Positions 44,893 through 52,780 of a stretch of 64,000 nt of DNA are shown piece by piece. The stretch lies in assembly GCA_036488875.1 (NCBI GenBank), contig DASXGW010000008.1, positions 248,001 to 312,000 of the forward strand, in the 5' to 3' direction. The notes below the pieces were generated by a model. That model was not told the DNA's origin, made no database searches, and saw nothing but the letters and a program-made list of their open reading frames with translations. The position numbers and the translations under genes are program-made. The stretch comes from Candidatus Baltobacteraceae bacterium. GTDB lineage: Bacteria; Vulcanimicrobiota; Vulcanimicrobiia; Vulcanimicrobiales; Vulcanimicrobiaceae. Positions within the stretch are counted from its first letter, which is position 1, and every line of letters begins with the position of its first letter.

Positions 44893-45479
44893 ATTATAAA
44901 GGCCCGCGGGGCTTCGACGAGCTGCTCGCCGATCGTCAAGGGATGCTCGATCCTCCGCACTATCGCGAACAAGTCGCCGCTATCGCCGACGCGCTCGTGA
45001 CCGCTTTTCGCGCGGGGAAGAAGGTGTTGTGGTGCGGCAACGGCGGCAGTGCCGCCGAGGCGCAGCACATGTCGGCCGAACTTTCGGGCCGCTATTTGCG
45101 CGAGCGGCCGGGGCTCAATAGCGAAGCGCTCTCGGTCAACACGTCGACGTTGACGTGCATCGGCAACGATTATGGTTACGAACGCATCTTCGAGCGTCAA
45201 GTCGAAGCGTTTGCGCAGCCCGGCGACGTGGTGATCGGCTTGACGACCAGCGGCGAGTCGCGCAACATCGTGCTCGCGCTGGAAGCCGCGCGCCGGCGGG
45301 GCGCCGTCGCGATCGCATTTACCGGCAACGGCGGGGGCACCGTCGCTACGGTCGCGGATCTGTCGCTCGTCGGTCCCAACGGCTACGCGGCAATCGTGCA
45401 AGAGGTGCATCAGGTTATGGCGCACATCGTCTGCGATCTCGTCGAGCAAAAGCTGATCTTTGAGGATGGATTGGCGTGA
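44877..45479 (+). CDS. gmhA: Sedoheptulose-7-phosphate isomerase
   Basis: 200 residues from a TTG that overlaps accB by 16 bases; an ATG at 44943 would give 178 residues. It makes D-glycero-D-manno-heptose 7-phosphate, the first step to ADP-heptose. The SIS-domain phosphate loop CGNGGSAAEAQH is present. Zinc ligands known from the E. coli enzyme fit: His and Glu in AQHMSAELSGR, then Gln and His in QEVHQVMAHIVC. TTSGESRN is the second sugar-phosphate loop. The stop overlaps the hldA start. Confidence 0.92.
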   Translation: MDRAVDYKGPRGFDELLADRQGMLDPPHYREQVAAIADALVTAFRAGKKVLWCGNGGSAAEAQHMSAELSGRYLRERPGLNSEALSVNTSTLTCIGNDYGYERIFERQVEAFAQPGDVVIGLTTSGESRNIVLALEAARRRGAVAIAFTGNGGGTVATVADLSLVGPNGYAAIVQEVHQVMAHIVCDLVEQKLIFEDGLA

Positions 45480-46453
45480 GCGGGTTTCTCGCCCAAGCGC
45501 AGGCCGTCTTCCGGAGGGCGCGCGGGCGGAAGGTGCTGGTCGTCGGCGATCTCATGATCGACGAGTGGATTTGGGGAACGGTGACGCGCATCTCGCCCGA
45601 AGCGCCGGTACCCGTCGTCGCCGTAAGCGATCATTCGTTCACCCTGGGCGGCGCCGGCAACGTTGCCAACAACCTGCGCGCGCTCAACGTCCGCGTCGCG
45701 TTCGCGGGTACGGTAGGCGACGACGATTACGGCCGGCACGTGCGCGGGCTCCTTCGCGATCAGGACGTCGACGAAAGCGGTGTCTTCACCCTGCAAGGCC
45801 GTCCGACGACGCGCAAAACGCGGGTCGTCGCGCACAATCAGCAAGTGGTGCGGGCGGATTGGGAGAGCATCGTGCCGCTCAACGGCGTCAAACGCAAAGA
45901 TTTCGCCGCGTACGTCCGCGAGCGCGCGGCGCATAGCGATGCGGTGATCTTGAGCGATTACGCCAAGGGACTGCTGTCGCGCGAGGTCGTGGAAGCCGCG
46001 CTCGAAGCGCCGCTCGTGCTCGCCGATCCGAAACCTCAGAATCTCGAGATGTTCGCCGGCGTCACGTGCGTCGCGCCCAACGTTCACGAGGCGGAGATCG
46101 CCAGCGGCGTCAACATCGTCGACGACAAATCGCTCGAGTCCGCGGGCGTCCGGCTGCTGCGCCGGCTGAAGTGCCGGTACGTCGTGATCACGCGCGGCGA
46201 ACACGGCATGGCGTTGTTCGGAAGAAACGGCGAACGCCTTTCGGTTCCGTCGGTCGCGCACACGGTCTACGACGTAAGCGGCGCCGGCGACACGGTGATC
46301 GCGACGCTCGGCGTCGCGCTGTCGACCGGAGCGACGATCAAGGCCTCGATGATGCTTGCCAACTATGCGGCGGGCGCGGTCGTCGAAAAACTCGGAACCG
46401 CTACCGCTTCGCCGCGCGAAATCCTTGCGCTGGTGCGTCATGCTCGACCGTAA
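45476..46453 (+). CDS. hldA: D-glycero-beta-D-manno-heptose-7-phosphate kinase
   Basis: 325 residues from a GTG overlapping the gmhA stop (GTGA). PfkB/ribokinase family: VVGDLMIDEWIWG near the start, GGAGNVANNLRAL for sugar binding, and VSGAGDTVIATLGVAL with the catalytic Asp and anion hole. It corresponds to the N-terminal half of E. coli HldE; here kinase and adenylyltransferase are separate genes. The 3' end overlaps hldC by 14 bases. Confidence 0.92.
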   Translation: MSGFLAQAQAVFRRARGRKVLVVGDLMIDEWIWGTVTRISPEAPVPVVAVSDHSFTLGGAGNVANNLRALNVRVAFAGTVGDDDYGRHVRGLLRDQDVDESGVFTLQGRPTTRKTRVVAHNQQVVRADWESIVPLNGVKRKDFAAYVRERAAHSDAVILSDYAKGLLSREVVEAALEAPLVLADPKPQNLEMFAGVTCVAPNVHEAEIASGVNIVDDKSLESAGVRLLRRLKCRYVVITRGEHGMALFGRNGERLSVPSVAHTVYDVSGAGDTVIATLGVALSTGATIKASMMLANYAAGAVVEKLGTATASPREILALVRHARP

Positions 46454-46943
46454 TTTCTTCGGGCAGCTGCTGTCGTGGGACGAAGCCGCGGCGTTTCGCA
46501 AAGAGCTGGGCGCCGAAGGCAAGCAAGTCGTTTTTACGAACGGCTGCTTCGACGTACTGCACGCCGGCCACGTCGAGTATCTGGCGTGGGCGCGCGCTCA
46601 AGGCGACGCGCTGGTCGTGGGGCTGAACGAAGACGAGTCGGTGCGACGCCTCAAAGGCGAACGGCGTCCGATCGTACCGTTCGCGGATCGCGCGAAGACG
46701 CTATTGGCGCTGCGCAGCGTCGACGCCGTCGTCGGCTTCGGCGAGTCGACGCCGGAAGCGCTGCTCGATCGCATTCGCCCCGACGTTCACGTCAAGAGCG
46801 ACCAATATAGCCCCGACGAGCTCCCCGAACGAACCGTCGTGCTCGCGCACGGCGGGCGCATCGCGCTCGCGCCGCACGTCGCAGGACGAAGCACGACCGA
46901 CGTTATCGCTTCGATCATCGATGCGTATAGCCGTCACAGCTAA
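46440..46943 (+). CDS. hldC: D-glycero-beta-D-manno-heptose 1-phosphate adenylyltransferase
   Basis: 167 residues from the ATG at 46440. It is a nucleotidyltransferase with TNGCFDVLHAGHVEYL carrying the HxGH motif and a C-terminal GRSTTDVIASI that recalls the ISSTxxI loop of the superfamily. It activates heptose 1-phosphate with ATP. The phosphatase GmhB, needed between kinase and this enzyme, is not in the window. It overlaps the next gene by 23 bases. Confidence 0.92.
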   Translation: MLDRNFFGQLLSWDEAAAFRKELGAEGKQVVFTNGCFDVLHAGHVEYLAWARAQGDALVVGLNEDESVRRLKGERRPIVPFADRAKTLLALRSVDAVVGFGESTPEALLDRIRPDVHVKSDQYSPDELPERTVVLAHGGRIALAPHVAGRSTTDVIASIIDAYSRHS

Positions 46944-48135
46944 CGGGCCGGGCGAAGTCGCCGGCTGGCTGCGTCCGCTGCTGCGTTCGCTCTACGGACG
47001 CGCGCCGGAGACCGACGCACACGTTTTTCTGGTTCCCGACGAGTACGCGACCGGCTTCGAGGCGCAGACCGTCAAGTCGCTGTTTCCACAGGCGCACGTC
47101 TACGATCCGAAATCCTACGTGCGCTTTGCGCTCGGCCGCCACGTCGAAGGCGTTCCGAACGACGTCGACGTCGTGCTGTATATCGGCGGCGATCTGCTGC
47201 ACGCCGCCCGCGTGCACTCGCGACTCAAAGGAAAGGCCGCGACCTACAAGTTCTCGCGGCCGCGCTATCGCAATCTCTTCGAGCGCGCGTTTGCCGTCGA
47301 CGAACGCAACGTCGAGCAGCTTACCGGCTGGGGAACGCCCAGCGACCGCATCGTGCGCGTCGGGAACTTGGCGATCGACGGTGCGCTGCTCGAGGCCAGC
47401 GCCCCGGTCGAACCGGGAACGCCCGACGACGGCATCTTGATCATGCCGGGATCGCGCCCGTACGAGGTCGCCAATCTCGTGCCGTTTTACTTCACCGCCG
47501 CGCTGCGCATCTTGCGCGAGCGCCCCGGTTTGCCGATCGCGTTCGGCATCTCGCCGTTTACGCCACGCGACAAGCTGCGTGCCGCGATCGAGCGCGGCGG
47601 CGATCCGCGCGTGTTCTCACGGCGCGGCCGGTTGACCGCCGCGCACGGACAGACGTTCGTCGAATCACTCGAAGGCGACGTTCGCATCCCGGTGGTCAGT
47701 AACGCTCTCGCCGCCGCAACGCGCGCGCGCTTGGTGCTCACGATTCCCGGAACCAAGACGATCGAACTCGCGGTACTCGGCAAGCCGGCGATCACGATCA
47801 CGCCGCTCAACGCGCCGGAAATCGTCACGTTTAACGGTCCGCTGACGTATCTCGATCGCATTCCGCTGGTCGGCGTTCCGCTCAAACGTGCGGTCGCCGT
47901 GGCCCTGTCGAAGCGCTTCGAATACCACACCCAGCCCAACATCGACGCGGGCGACATGCTCGTTCGCGAAGTGCACGGCACCATCACGCCCGGCCGTATC
48001 GCGCGCATCGCGCTGGAACGCTACGACGACGCGGCGTGGATCGCGTCGATCGGAAGCCGGCTATCAGAACTGTACCGTCAACACGCCGGTGCCGCCGACC
48101 GCATGGCGGGCGAGCTGCTCGCACTAGCCGCATGA
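46921..48135 (+). CDS. Lipid-A-disaccharide-synthase-like glycosyltransferase (LpxB-related)
   Basis: 404 residues. GT-B fold without a signal peptide. The opening VTANGPGEVAGWLRPLL resembles the N-terminal glycine loop of LpxB-type proteins. ILIMPGSRPYEV and VSNALAAATRARLVLTIPGTKTIELAVLGKPAI match the LpxB-like C-terminal half, where family GT19 binds the UDP-sugar. Length is slightly above E. coli LpxB. The similarity is to the LpxB-related group, not certainly to LpxB itself, so the product could be another glycolipid. It overlaps hldC and is coupled to the following GT2 gene. Confidence 0.7.
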   Translation: MRIAVTANGPGEVAGWLRPLLRSLYGRAPETDAHVFLVPDEYATGFEAQTVKSLFPQAHVYDPKSYVRFALGRHVEGVPNDVDVVLYIGGDLLHAARVHSRLKGKAATYKFSRPRYRNLFERAFAVDERNVEQLTGWGTPSDRIVRVGNLAIDGALLEASAPVEPGTPDDGILIMPGSRPYEVANLVPFYFTAALRILRERPGLPIAFGISPFTPRDKLRAAIERGGDPRVFSRRGRLTAAHGQTFVESLEGDVRIPVVSNALAAATRARLVLTIPGTKTIELAVLGKPAITITPLNAPEIVTFNGPLTYLDRIPLVGVPLKRAVAVALSKRFEYHTQPNIDAGDMLVREVHGTITPGRIARIALERYDDAAWIASIGSRLSELYRQHAGAADRMAGELLALAA

Positions 48136-49025
48136 CGCCCCAAGTCTCCGTCGTCATTGCGACGAAGGATCGCGCCCGCTATCTCGAGCGCGCGCTCGGT
48201 TCGCTCGCGCGGCAGAAAGAGGCGCCGCCGTTCGACGTCATCGTCGTCGACAACGGGTCGAGCGACGATACGCCGCAGGTCGTCGCCCGCGCGAACGAAA
48301 CGTCAGGCGTCGCCGTGCGCTACGAGCGCGAACCCGAACCCAATCGCGGCAAGGCGCGCAATCGCGCCATCGCGGTTGCGACCGGCGACGTCGTCGTCTT
48401 TTGCGACGACGACGTGCAAGCGCCCCCGACCTGGGTGGCGGCACACGCGCGCGCGCACGCGCCCGGCGAACCGGCGGTCGTCGACGGCCCGATTCTCAAC
48501 GTCGCGTCGTACGACGATCGTCCCAAACCGCGGTTCACGAACTACTCGCGCGCGTTTCTGTGCACGTGCAACGCGTCGGTGCCGCGCCGTGCGCTCGCGG
48601 CAACGGGCGCGTTCGACGAAAGCTTCAACCTGTACGGCTGGGAAGACACCGAGCTGGGCGTACGCCTGCGCGAAGCCGGCCTTGTGTGGAGATTCGCGTG
48701 GGATGCGTATATTTGGCACATCAAGCCGCCGAACGAAAACACCATCGAGGTCGAGGCGCGCAAGGCTTTCGAGAAGGCGCGCATGGCCGGGCGCTTTCTG
48801 ATGAAGCACCCTTCGCGGCGCGCGCGCTTGGCGACCGGCGCGCACCCCGCGAACGTTTTGCGCGGCCGTTTTCTAACGCCCGAAGCGCTTCTCACCTTGT
48901 ACGCCGGCGTTGCGACGGCCGAGCGCATTCCCGGCTGGCTTCGTGCGTTCGCTCGAACGCAGTTTCTCGACGGCGTCTACACGCGCGAGCTGGTGCGCTC
49001 GATCCGCGGAAACGATGAGCCCTAA
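48132..49025 (+). CDS. Family 2 glycosyltransferase
   Basis: 297 residues from the ATG at 48132 (ATGA overlap with the previous gene). GT-A fold: VSVVIATKDRARYLERAL, VVDNGSSDDTP, NRGKARNRAIAVATGDVVVFCDDD with the metal-binding DDD, and a late FNLYGWEDTELGVRLREAG acceptor-side motif. One of three related GT2 enzymes in the cluster, each next to a GT9 gene. It probably adds a sugar to a surface polysaccharide or lipopolysaccharide core. Confidence 0.88.
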   Translation: MTPQVSVVIATKDRARYLERALGSLARQKEAPPFDVIVVDNGSSDDTPQVVARANETSGVAVRYEREPEPNRGKARNRAIAVATGDVVVFCDDDVQAPPTWVAAHARAHAPGEPAVVDGPILNVASYDDRPKPRFTNYSRAFLCTCNASVPRRALAATGAFDESFNLYGWEDTELGVRLREAGLVWRFAWDAYIWHIKPPNENTIEVEARKAFEKARMAGRFLMKHPSRRARLATGAHPANVLRGRFLTPEALLTLYAGVATAERIPGWLRAFARTQFLDGVYTRELVRSIRGNDEP

Positions 49026-49028
49026 TCC

Positions 49029-50012
49029 GTGCGAGCGCTTTTGTATTGTGCCGGCGGCGGGATCGGCGACTCGCTGGTGGCCTCGGTGGTCGCCCGCGCG
49101 CTGCATCAAAAATACGAGGTGGTCGACGCGCTCACGCTGCCGGGACACCGCGCGACGCTCGAGCGCGTGCCCGACGTCGACGGCGTTCTGGCAGACGACG
49201 GTGAACCCGAGCGTGCGCTGGCGGACGCGCTCTCGCTGCGTTCCTACGATCTCTGCGTCGTCACTTGGGCGACGTCGCGCACCGCGCGAGTTCCGCAGCT
49301 CGCGCGCATTCCCGTGCGCGTCGGTCAAGCGCGGCGTATCTACTCGTTTCGGTTTACCCAAGCCGTACCGATTCGCAGCGAGACCGGGGACGTGACCTCG
49401 CACTGGAGCGACATTCTGCTCGACTACGCACGCGCGGCCGGCTGCGATACGCCCGATCGCGCCTATCGCTTCGCGCCGACCGCTCAGGATGAGGAAGAAG
49501 CTCGCGCCATTGCAGACGAAAACTTCGTCATCCTCAATCCGTGTAATGCGGTTGCGAGCAAACGCGGCATTTGGCCCGTCGAAGGCTGGGTAAAGTTGGC
49601 GTTGCAGCTGCAAGATCGGTTTGGGGGGCGCGTGCTGGTCAGCGGGTCTCCCGCCGACGCACCGATCGCCGATGCCGTCGAGAGCGCGGCGCATCGCGAC
49701 ACCATCGTCTCCATTGCTGGGGAGCTCGGTATCGGCGCGTTCGGCGCGCTGGCCAAACGCGCGCGCGGATTCGTCGGCATCACGACGGGATCGATGCACG
49801 TCGCCGCGGCGGTGGGATGTCCGACCGTTGGAATCTTTCCGTTTCAAACCGACTATCCCGATCGATGGGCGCCGCTGGGAGCGCGAACCGCGGTCGTGCG
49901 GCCGTCGTATCCATGTCATAAAGGCGACACGAAGGAAAACTGCCGCGACTACGCCTGCGTCGCGAGCCTCGAGGTCACGCGCATCGTCGCCGCCGCGGAA
50001 AGCATCCTGTGA
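49029..50012 (+). CDS. Family 9 glycosyltransferase (heptosyltransferase-like)
   Basis: 327 residues from a GTG. GT-B fold of the ADP-heptose:LPS heptosyltransferase family: LLYCAGGGIGDSLVASVVARAL at the start, ILNPCNAVASKRGIWPVEGW in the middle, and GFVGITTGSMHVAAAVGCPTVGIF in the nucleotide-binding half, where Asp is replaced by Thr-Gly in the usual VxxDTGxxH. A Cys-rich tail (YPCHKGDTKENCRDYACV) is typical of the family. The ADP-heptose genes just upstream support heptose as donor. Confidence 0.87.
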   Translation: MRALLYCAGGGIGDSLVASVVARALHQKYEVVDALTLPGHRATLERVPDVDGVLADDGEPERALADALSLRSYDLCVVTWATSRTARVPQLARIPVRVGQARRIYSFRFTQAVPIRSETGDVTSHWSDILLDYARAAGCDTPDRAYRFAPTAQDEEEARAIADENFVILNPCNAVASKRGIWPVEGWVKLALQLQDRFGGRVLVSGSPADAPIADAVESAAHRDTIVSIAGELGIGAFGALAKRARGFVGITTGSMHVAAAVGCPTVGIFPFQTDYPDRWAPLGARTAVVRPSYPCHKGDTKENCRDYACVASLEVTRIVAAAESIL

Positions 50013-50905
50013 TGCGCGCGACGATTCAGCTCTGTACCTATAACCGCGCGGCGCTGCTCGAGCGCGTGCTCGACGCGTGCTTCGAGCAGACGATCCCCGA
50101 GCGATCGTACGAAGTCGTGCTGGTCAACGACGGATCGACCGACGATACGCCGGCCGTCATCGAGCGGGCGCGCGACCGCGCGAACTGCCGGTTCGTCGTC
50201 GTCGATCAGGCCAACGCGGGGTTGGCAAAAGGACGCAACGCCGGCATCGCGCGCGCGAGCGGCGAGCGGATCGTCTTCATCGACGACGACGTCCTGCCGC
50301 TGCCGACGTTCTTGGAAGAACATCTGCGCTCGCACGCGTCCCATCCGCAGGCCATCGTGCGCGGCGGGGCGATCAACGTCGAGAGCTTCGACGACTTACC
50401 GCCGCCCCTGTGGACGATCAAGAACTATAGCGGCAACTACTTTTGGACGACCAACGTGTCGGTGCCGTTAGCGACGATGCGCGGCATCGGCGGATTCAAC
50501 GAAACCTTTTCCGAGTACGGATGGGAAGACATCGACGTCGGGCTGCGCTTGCGCGCGCGCGGCGTGAAGGCGGTGTTCAATCCCAAAGCGCTGGCGTATC
50601 ATTTCAAGCCGCGTCTGCGCGCGCGCGACGTCGAGAAGATGATTCGCCAAGCGCGAGCGCAGGCGCGCACCGCCGTGGTGCTCGTGGGTTTGCATCCGCA
50701 CTGGCGCGCCTACCTCACGACGGGAATCAATCCGGCGCAACGGGGCGCGCACGCGCTGTTCGGCCGTCTGAGCAGCGAACGCCGATTGCGGGCGCGCCTG
50801 GGAGATCTTTCGTCGGATCGCGTTCTGACCCCGCGCGAGGAACGCGCCGCGCGCGCCCTCGCCGCGCAAGCGTATTTCGACGAAATCGAACGCGCCTTGA
50901 AGTGA
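50012..50905 (+). CDS. Family 2 glycosyltransferase
   Basis: 297 residues from the ATG at 50012; a GTG one codon earlier is possible. Motifs: IQLCTYNRAALLERVL, VLVNDGSTDDTP, NAGLAKGRNAGIARASGERIVFIDDDVLP with the DDD triad, and FNETFSEYGWEDIDVGLRLR. It is similar in layout to the genes at 48132 and 51875. It follows a GT9 gene by a one-base overlap and precedes another GT9, giving an alternating arrangement. Confidence 0.88.
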   Translation: MRATIQLCTYNRAALLERVLDACFEQTIPERSYEVVLVNDGSTDDTPAVIERARDRANCRFVVVDQANAGLAKGRNAGIARASGERIVFIDDDVLPLPTFLEEHLRSHASHPQAIVRGGAINVESFDDLPPPLWTIKNYSGNYFWTTNVSVPLATMRGIGGFNETFSEYGWEDIDVGLRLRARGVKAVFNPKALAYHFKPRLRARDVEKMIRQARAQARTAVVLVGLHPHWRAYLTTGINPAQRGAHALFGRLSSERRLRARLGDLSSDRVLTPREERAARALAAQAYFDEIERALK

Positions 50906-51882
50906 AAATTCTTCTGTCGCGCACCGATCGCATCGGCGACTTGATTCTGTCGACGCCGGCGATTGCAACGGTTCGCGCCTCGTTCCCCGACGCTCACGTC
51001 ACGATGGTGACGAGTCCGTATAACGGCATCGTGATGGAGCGCAACGACGACGTCGACGAACTCGCCGTGCTCCCGCGTGAGGTACGTCCCGCGACGTTCG
51101 GTGAAGCCCGCAAAGGATACGACATCGCGATCGCGCTGGCGCCGCGTGCGGTCGACCTGCAGCTGGTCGGCGCGACGCGCGCGCCGCTGCGGGTCGGCTA
51201 CACGTACGAGCGTCGATGGGTCGCGCGCCTCACCGCGCCGCTTTACGTCAATCGTCTGATGGTGTCGGAGGCCGATCCCGACCTCAGCGATCGCTTTCCG
51301 CAACGCGTCGTCCGTCACGAAGTCGTGCAGCTGCTCGATCTGGTCGGATTGGCCGGCGCGCACGACCGCGTCGAAGCGCTGCGGCTGGACTTGATCGAGG
51401 ACGATCGTGCCGTCGCCCGCGAGCTGCCGCGCGATCCGATCGTCCTCCATCTCGGCATGCGATGGTTCAGCGGTGGAAGCACCCTGGAAAGCACGCTGGC
51501 GCTGGTGGAGCGGCTTGCGGCGCTGCGGCCGCTGGTCATCACCTGTGCGGCCGAGTGCGAGGAGTTCGCCGCGTACTTCGAGGGCAGCCCGCACGTCGCG
51601 GCCTTCCTGCGGGGACTCCCGTTTCATCAGTGGGCCGCGGTCTTCGAGCGTGCCGGTGCCGTCGTCACCGTCGATACCGGTGCGACTCATGTCGCAAGCG
51701 CCGTGCAGAGGCCCTTGGTCGTGGCTTTCGAACATCGGTTCTTCCGCCTGAACTCGCAAGAGTGGGCGCCGTACGGCGTGCCGCACGTCCTCGTTCGCAA
51801 ACCCGTCACTGCGGAGGACGAGTCCCTCGCGCGATTTCGGGACGAAATCGTCACCGGCGTTGTGCAATTATTAGATGCTTGA
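50902..51882 (+). CDS. Family 9 glycosyltransferase (heptosyltransferase-like)
   Basis: 326 residues from the GTG at 50902, which overlaps the preceding stop (GTGA). The N-terminus KILLSRTDRIGDLILSTPAI is the classical heptosyltransferase opening. The C-terminal domain has GAVVTVDTGATHVASAVQRPLVVAF, with the conserved DTG and His missing from the GT9 paralogue at 49029. It is therefore the better candidate for an active ADP-heptose transferase. It overlaps the next GT2 gene by eight bases. Confidence 0.88.
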   Translation: MKILLSRTDRIGDLILSTPAIATVRASFPDAHVTMVTSPYNGIVMERNDDVDELAVLPREVRPATFGEARKGYDIAIALAPRAVDLQLVGATRAPLRVGYTYERRWVARLTAPLYVNRLMVSEADPDLSDRFPQRVVRHEVVQLLDLVGLAGAHDRVEALRLDLIEDDRAVARELPRDPIVLHLGMRWFSGGSTLESTLALVERLAALRPLVITCAAECEEFAAYFEGSPHVAAFLRGLPFHQWAAVFERAGAVVTVDTGATHVASAVQRPLVVAFEHRFFRLNSQEWAPYGVPHVLVRKPVTAEDESLARFRDEIVTGVVQLLDA

Positions 51883-52780
51883 TCTCTCGGTCGTCATTCC
51901 GACCTACAACCGCCTCGATACCTTGCAGCACGTCGTTCCGACGCTGCTCGCGCAAGACGTCGCGCGCGACCGTTACGAAATCCTCGTCTGCGACTCCAAC
52001 TCGACCGACGGGACCGCCGAGTATCTGGCACGCGTTTCGTCGGGAGCGAGCAACGTGCGCCACTTGCCGGCTGCCTACGGCGGACGCGCGGCGGCACGCA
52101 ACGCCGGCGTCGCGGCCGCGCGGGGACGCATCGTGCTGTTCAACGACGCCGACATCCTCGCGTCGCCCGATCTGTTGGCGCGTCACTTAGGCCGCCACGC
52201 CGAGCGCTCGCACGTCGCGGTCGTCGGCTTGGAAGTGCAAGTCAAGAATCTCGAGGACTATGCGTATAAGCGCGATCATCCCGAAGCGCGGGGCAGCCTG
52301 CATCCGGAAACGCGCAAACGGCTGTCGTGGCTCTACTTCCTCACGGGCAACGCGTCGGTGGAGCGCGACGATCTGCTGCGCGTCGGCAGCTTCGACGAAA
52401 GCTTCACCGGCTACGGTCACGAGGATCTCGAGCTCGGCTATCGGCTCGAGCGCGCCGGCGTCGAGATCGTCTACGAACCGCTGGCCGTCAACTACCACTG
52501 CCAAGACGTCTCGGTGGGCGATCAAAAGGAAAAGATGAAACTCGCCGGTCGCTCGACGGTGCGTTTCTATCGCAAGCATCCGGATTTTCGCGTCAAGCTC
52601 AACCTCGGAATGACGCCCGTTTCGCTCGGGCTGCATTCGCTGCTAACCTCCGTCCCGTCGGTGCTGGGCTACTTCGACGACCGGGCCGATCGCTCGAAAT
52701 TCGCGCGCGATCTCATTTGGCAGTACTATTACGTTTCCGGTATTAAGGAAGCACTTGGAAGTCATGAAAACCATGCATAG
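51875..52780 (+). CDS. Family 2 glycosyltransferase
   Basis: 301 residues. Motifs: LSVVIPTYNRLDTLQHVV, VCDSNSTDGTAEYL, GGRAAARNAGVAAARGRIVLFNDADIL (DAD-type metal site, not DDD), and FDESFTGYGHEDLELGYRLERAG. The C-terminal third is helical and Arg/Lys-rich. It closes the glycan cluster and overlaps the start of aspS by 17 bases. Confidence 0.88.
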   Translation: MLDLSVVIPTYNRLDTLQHVVPTLLAQDVARDRYEILVCDSNSTDGTAEYLARVSSGASNVRHLPAAYGGRAAARNAGVAAARGRIVLFNDADILASPDLLARHLGRHAERSHVAVVGLEVQVKNLEDYAYKRDHPEARGSLHPETRKRLSWLYFLTGNASVERDDLLRVGSFDESFTGYGHEDLELGYRLERAGVEIVYEPLAVNYHCQDVSVGDQKEKMKLAGRSTVRFYRKHPDFRVKLNLGMTPVSLGLHSLLTSVPSVLGYFDDRADRSKFARDLIWQYYYVSGIKEALGSHENHA

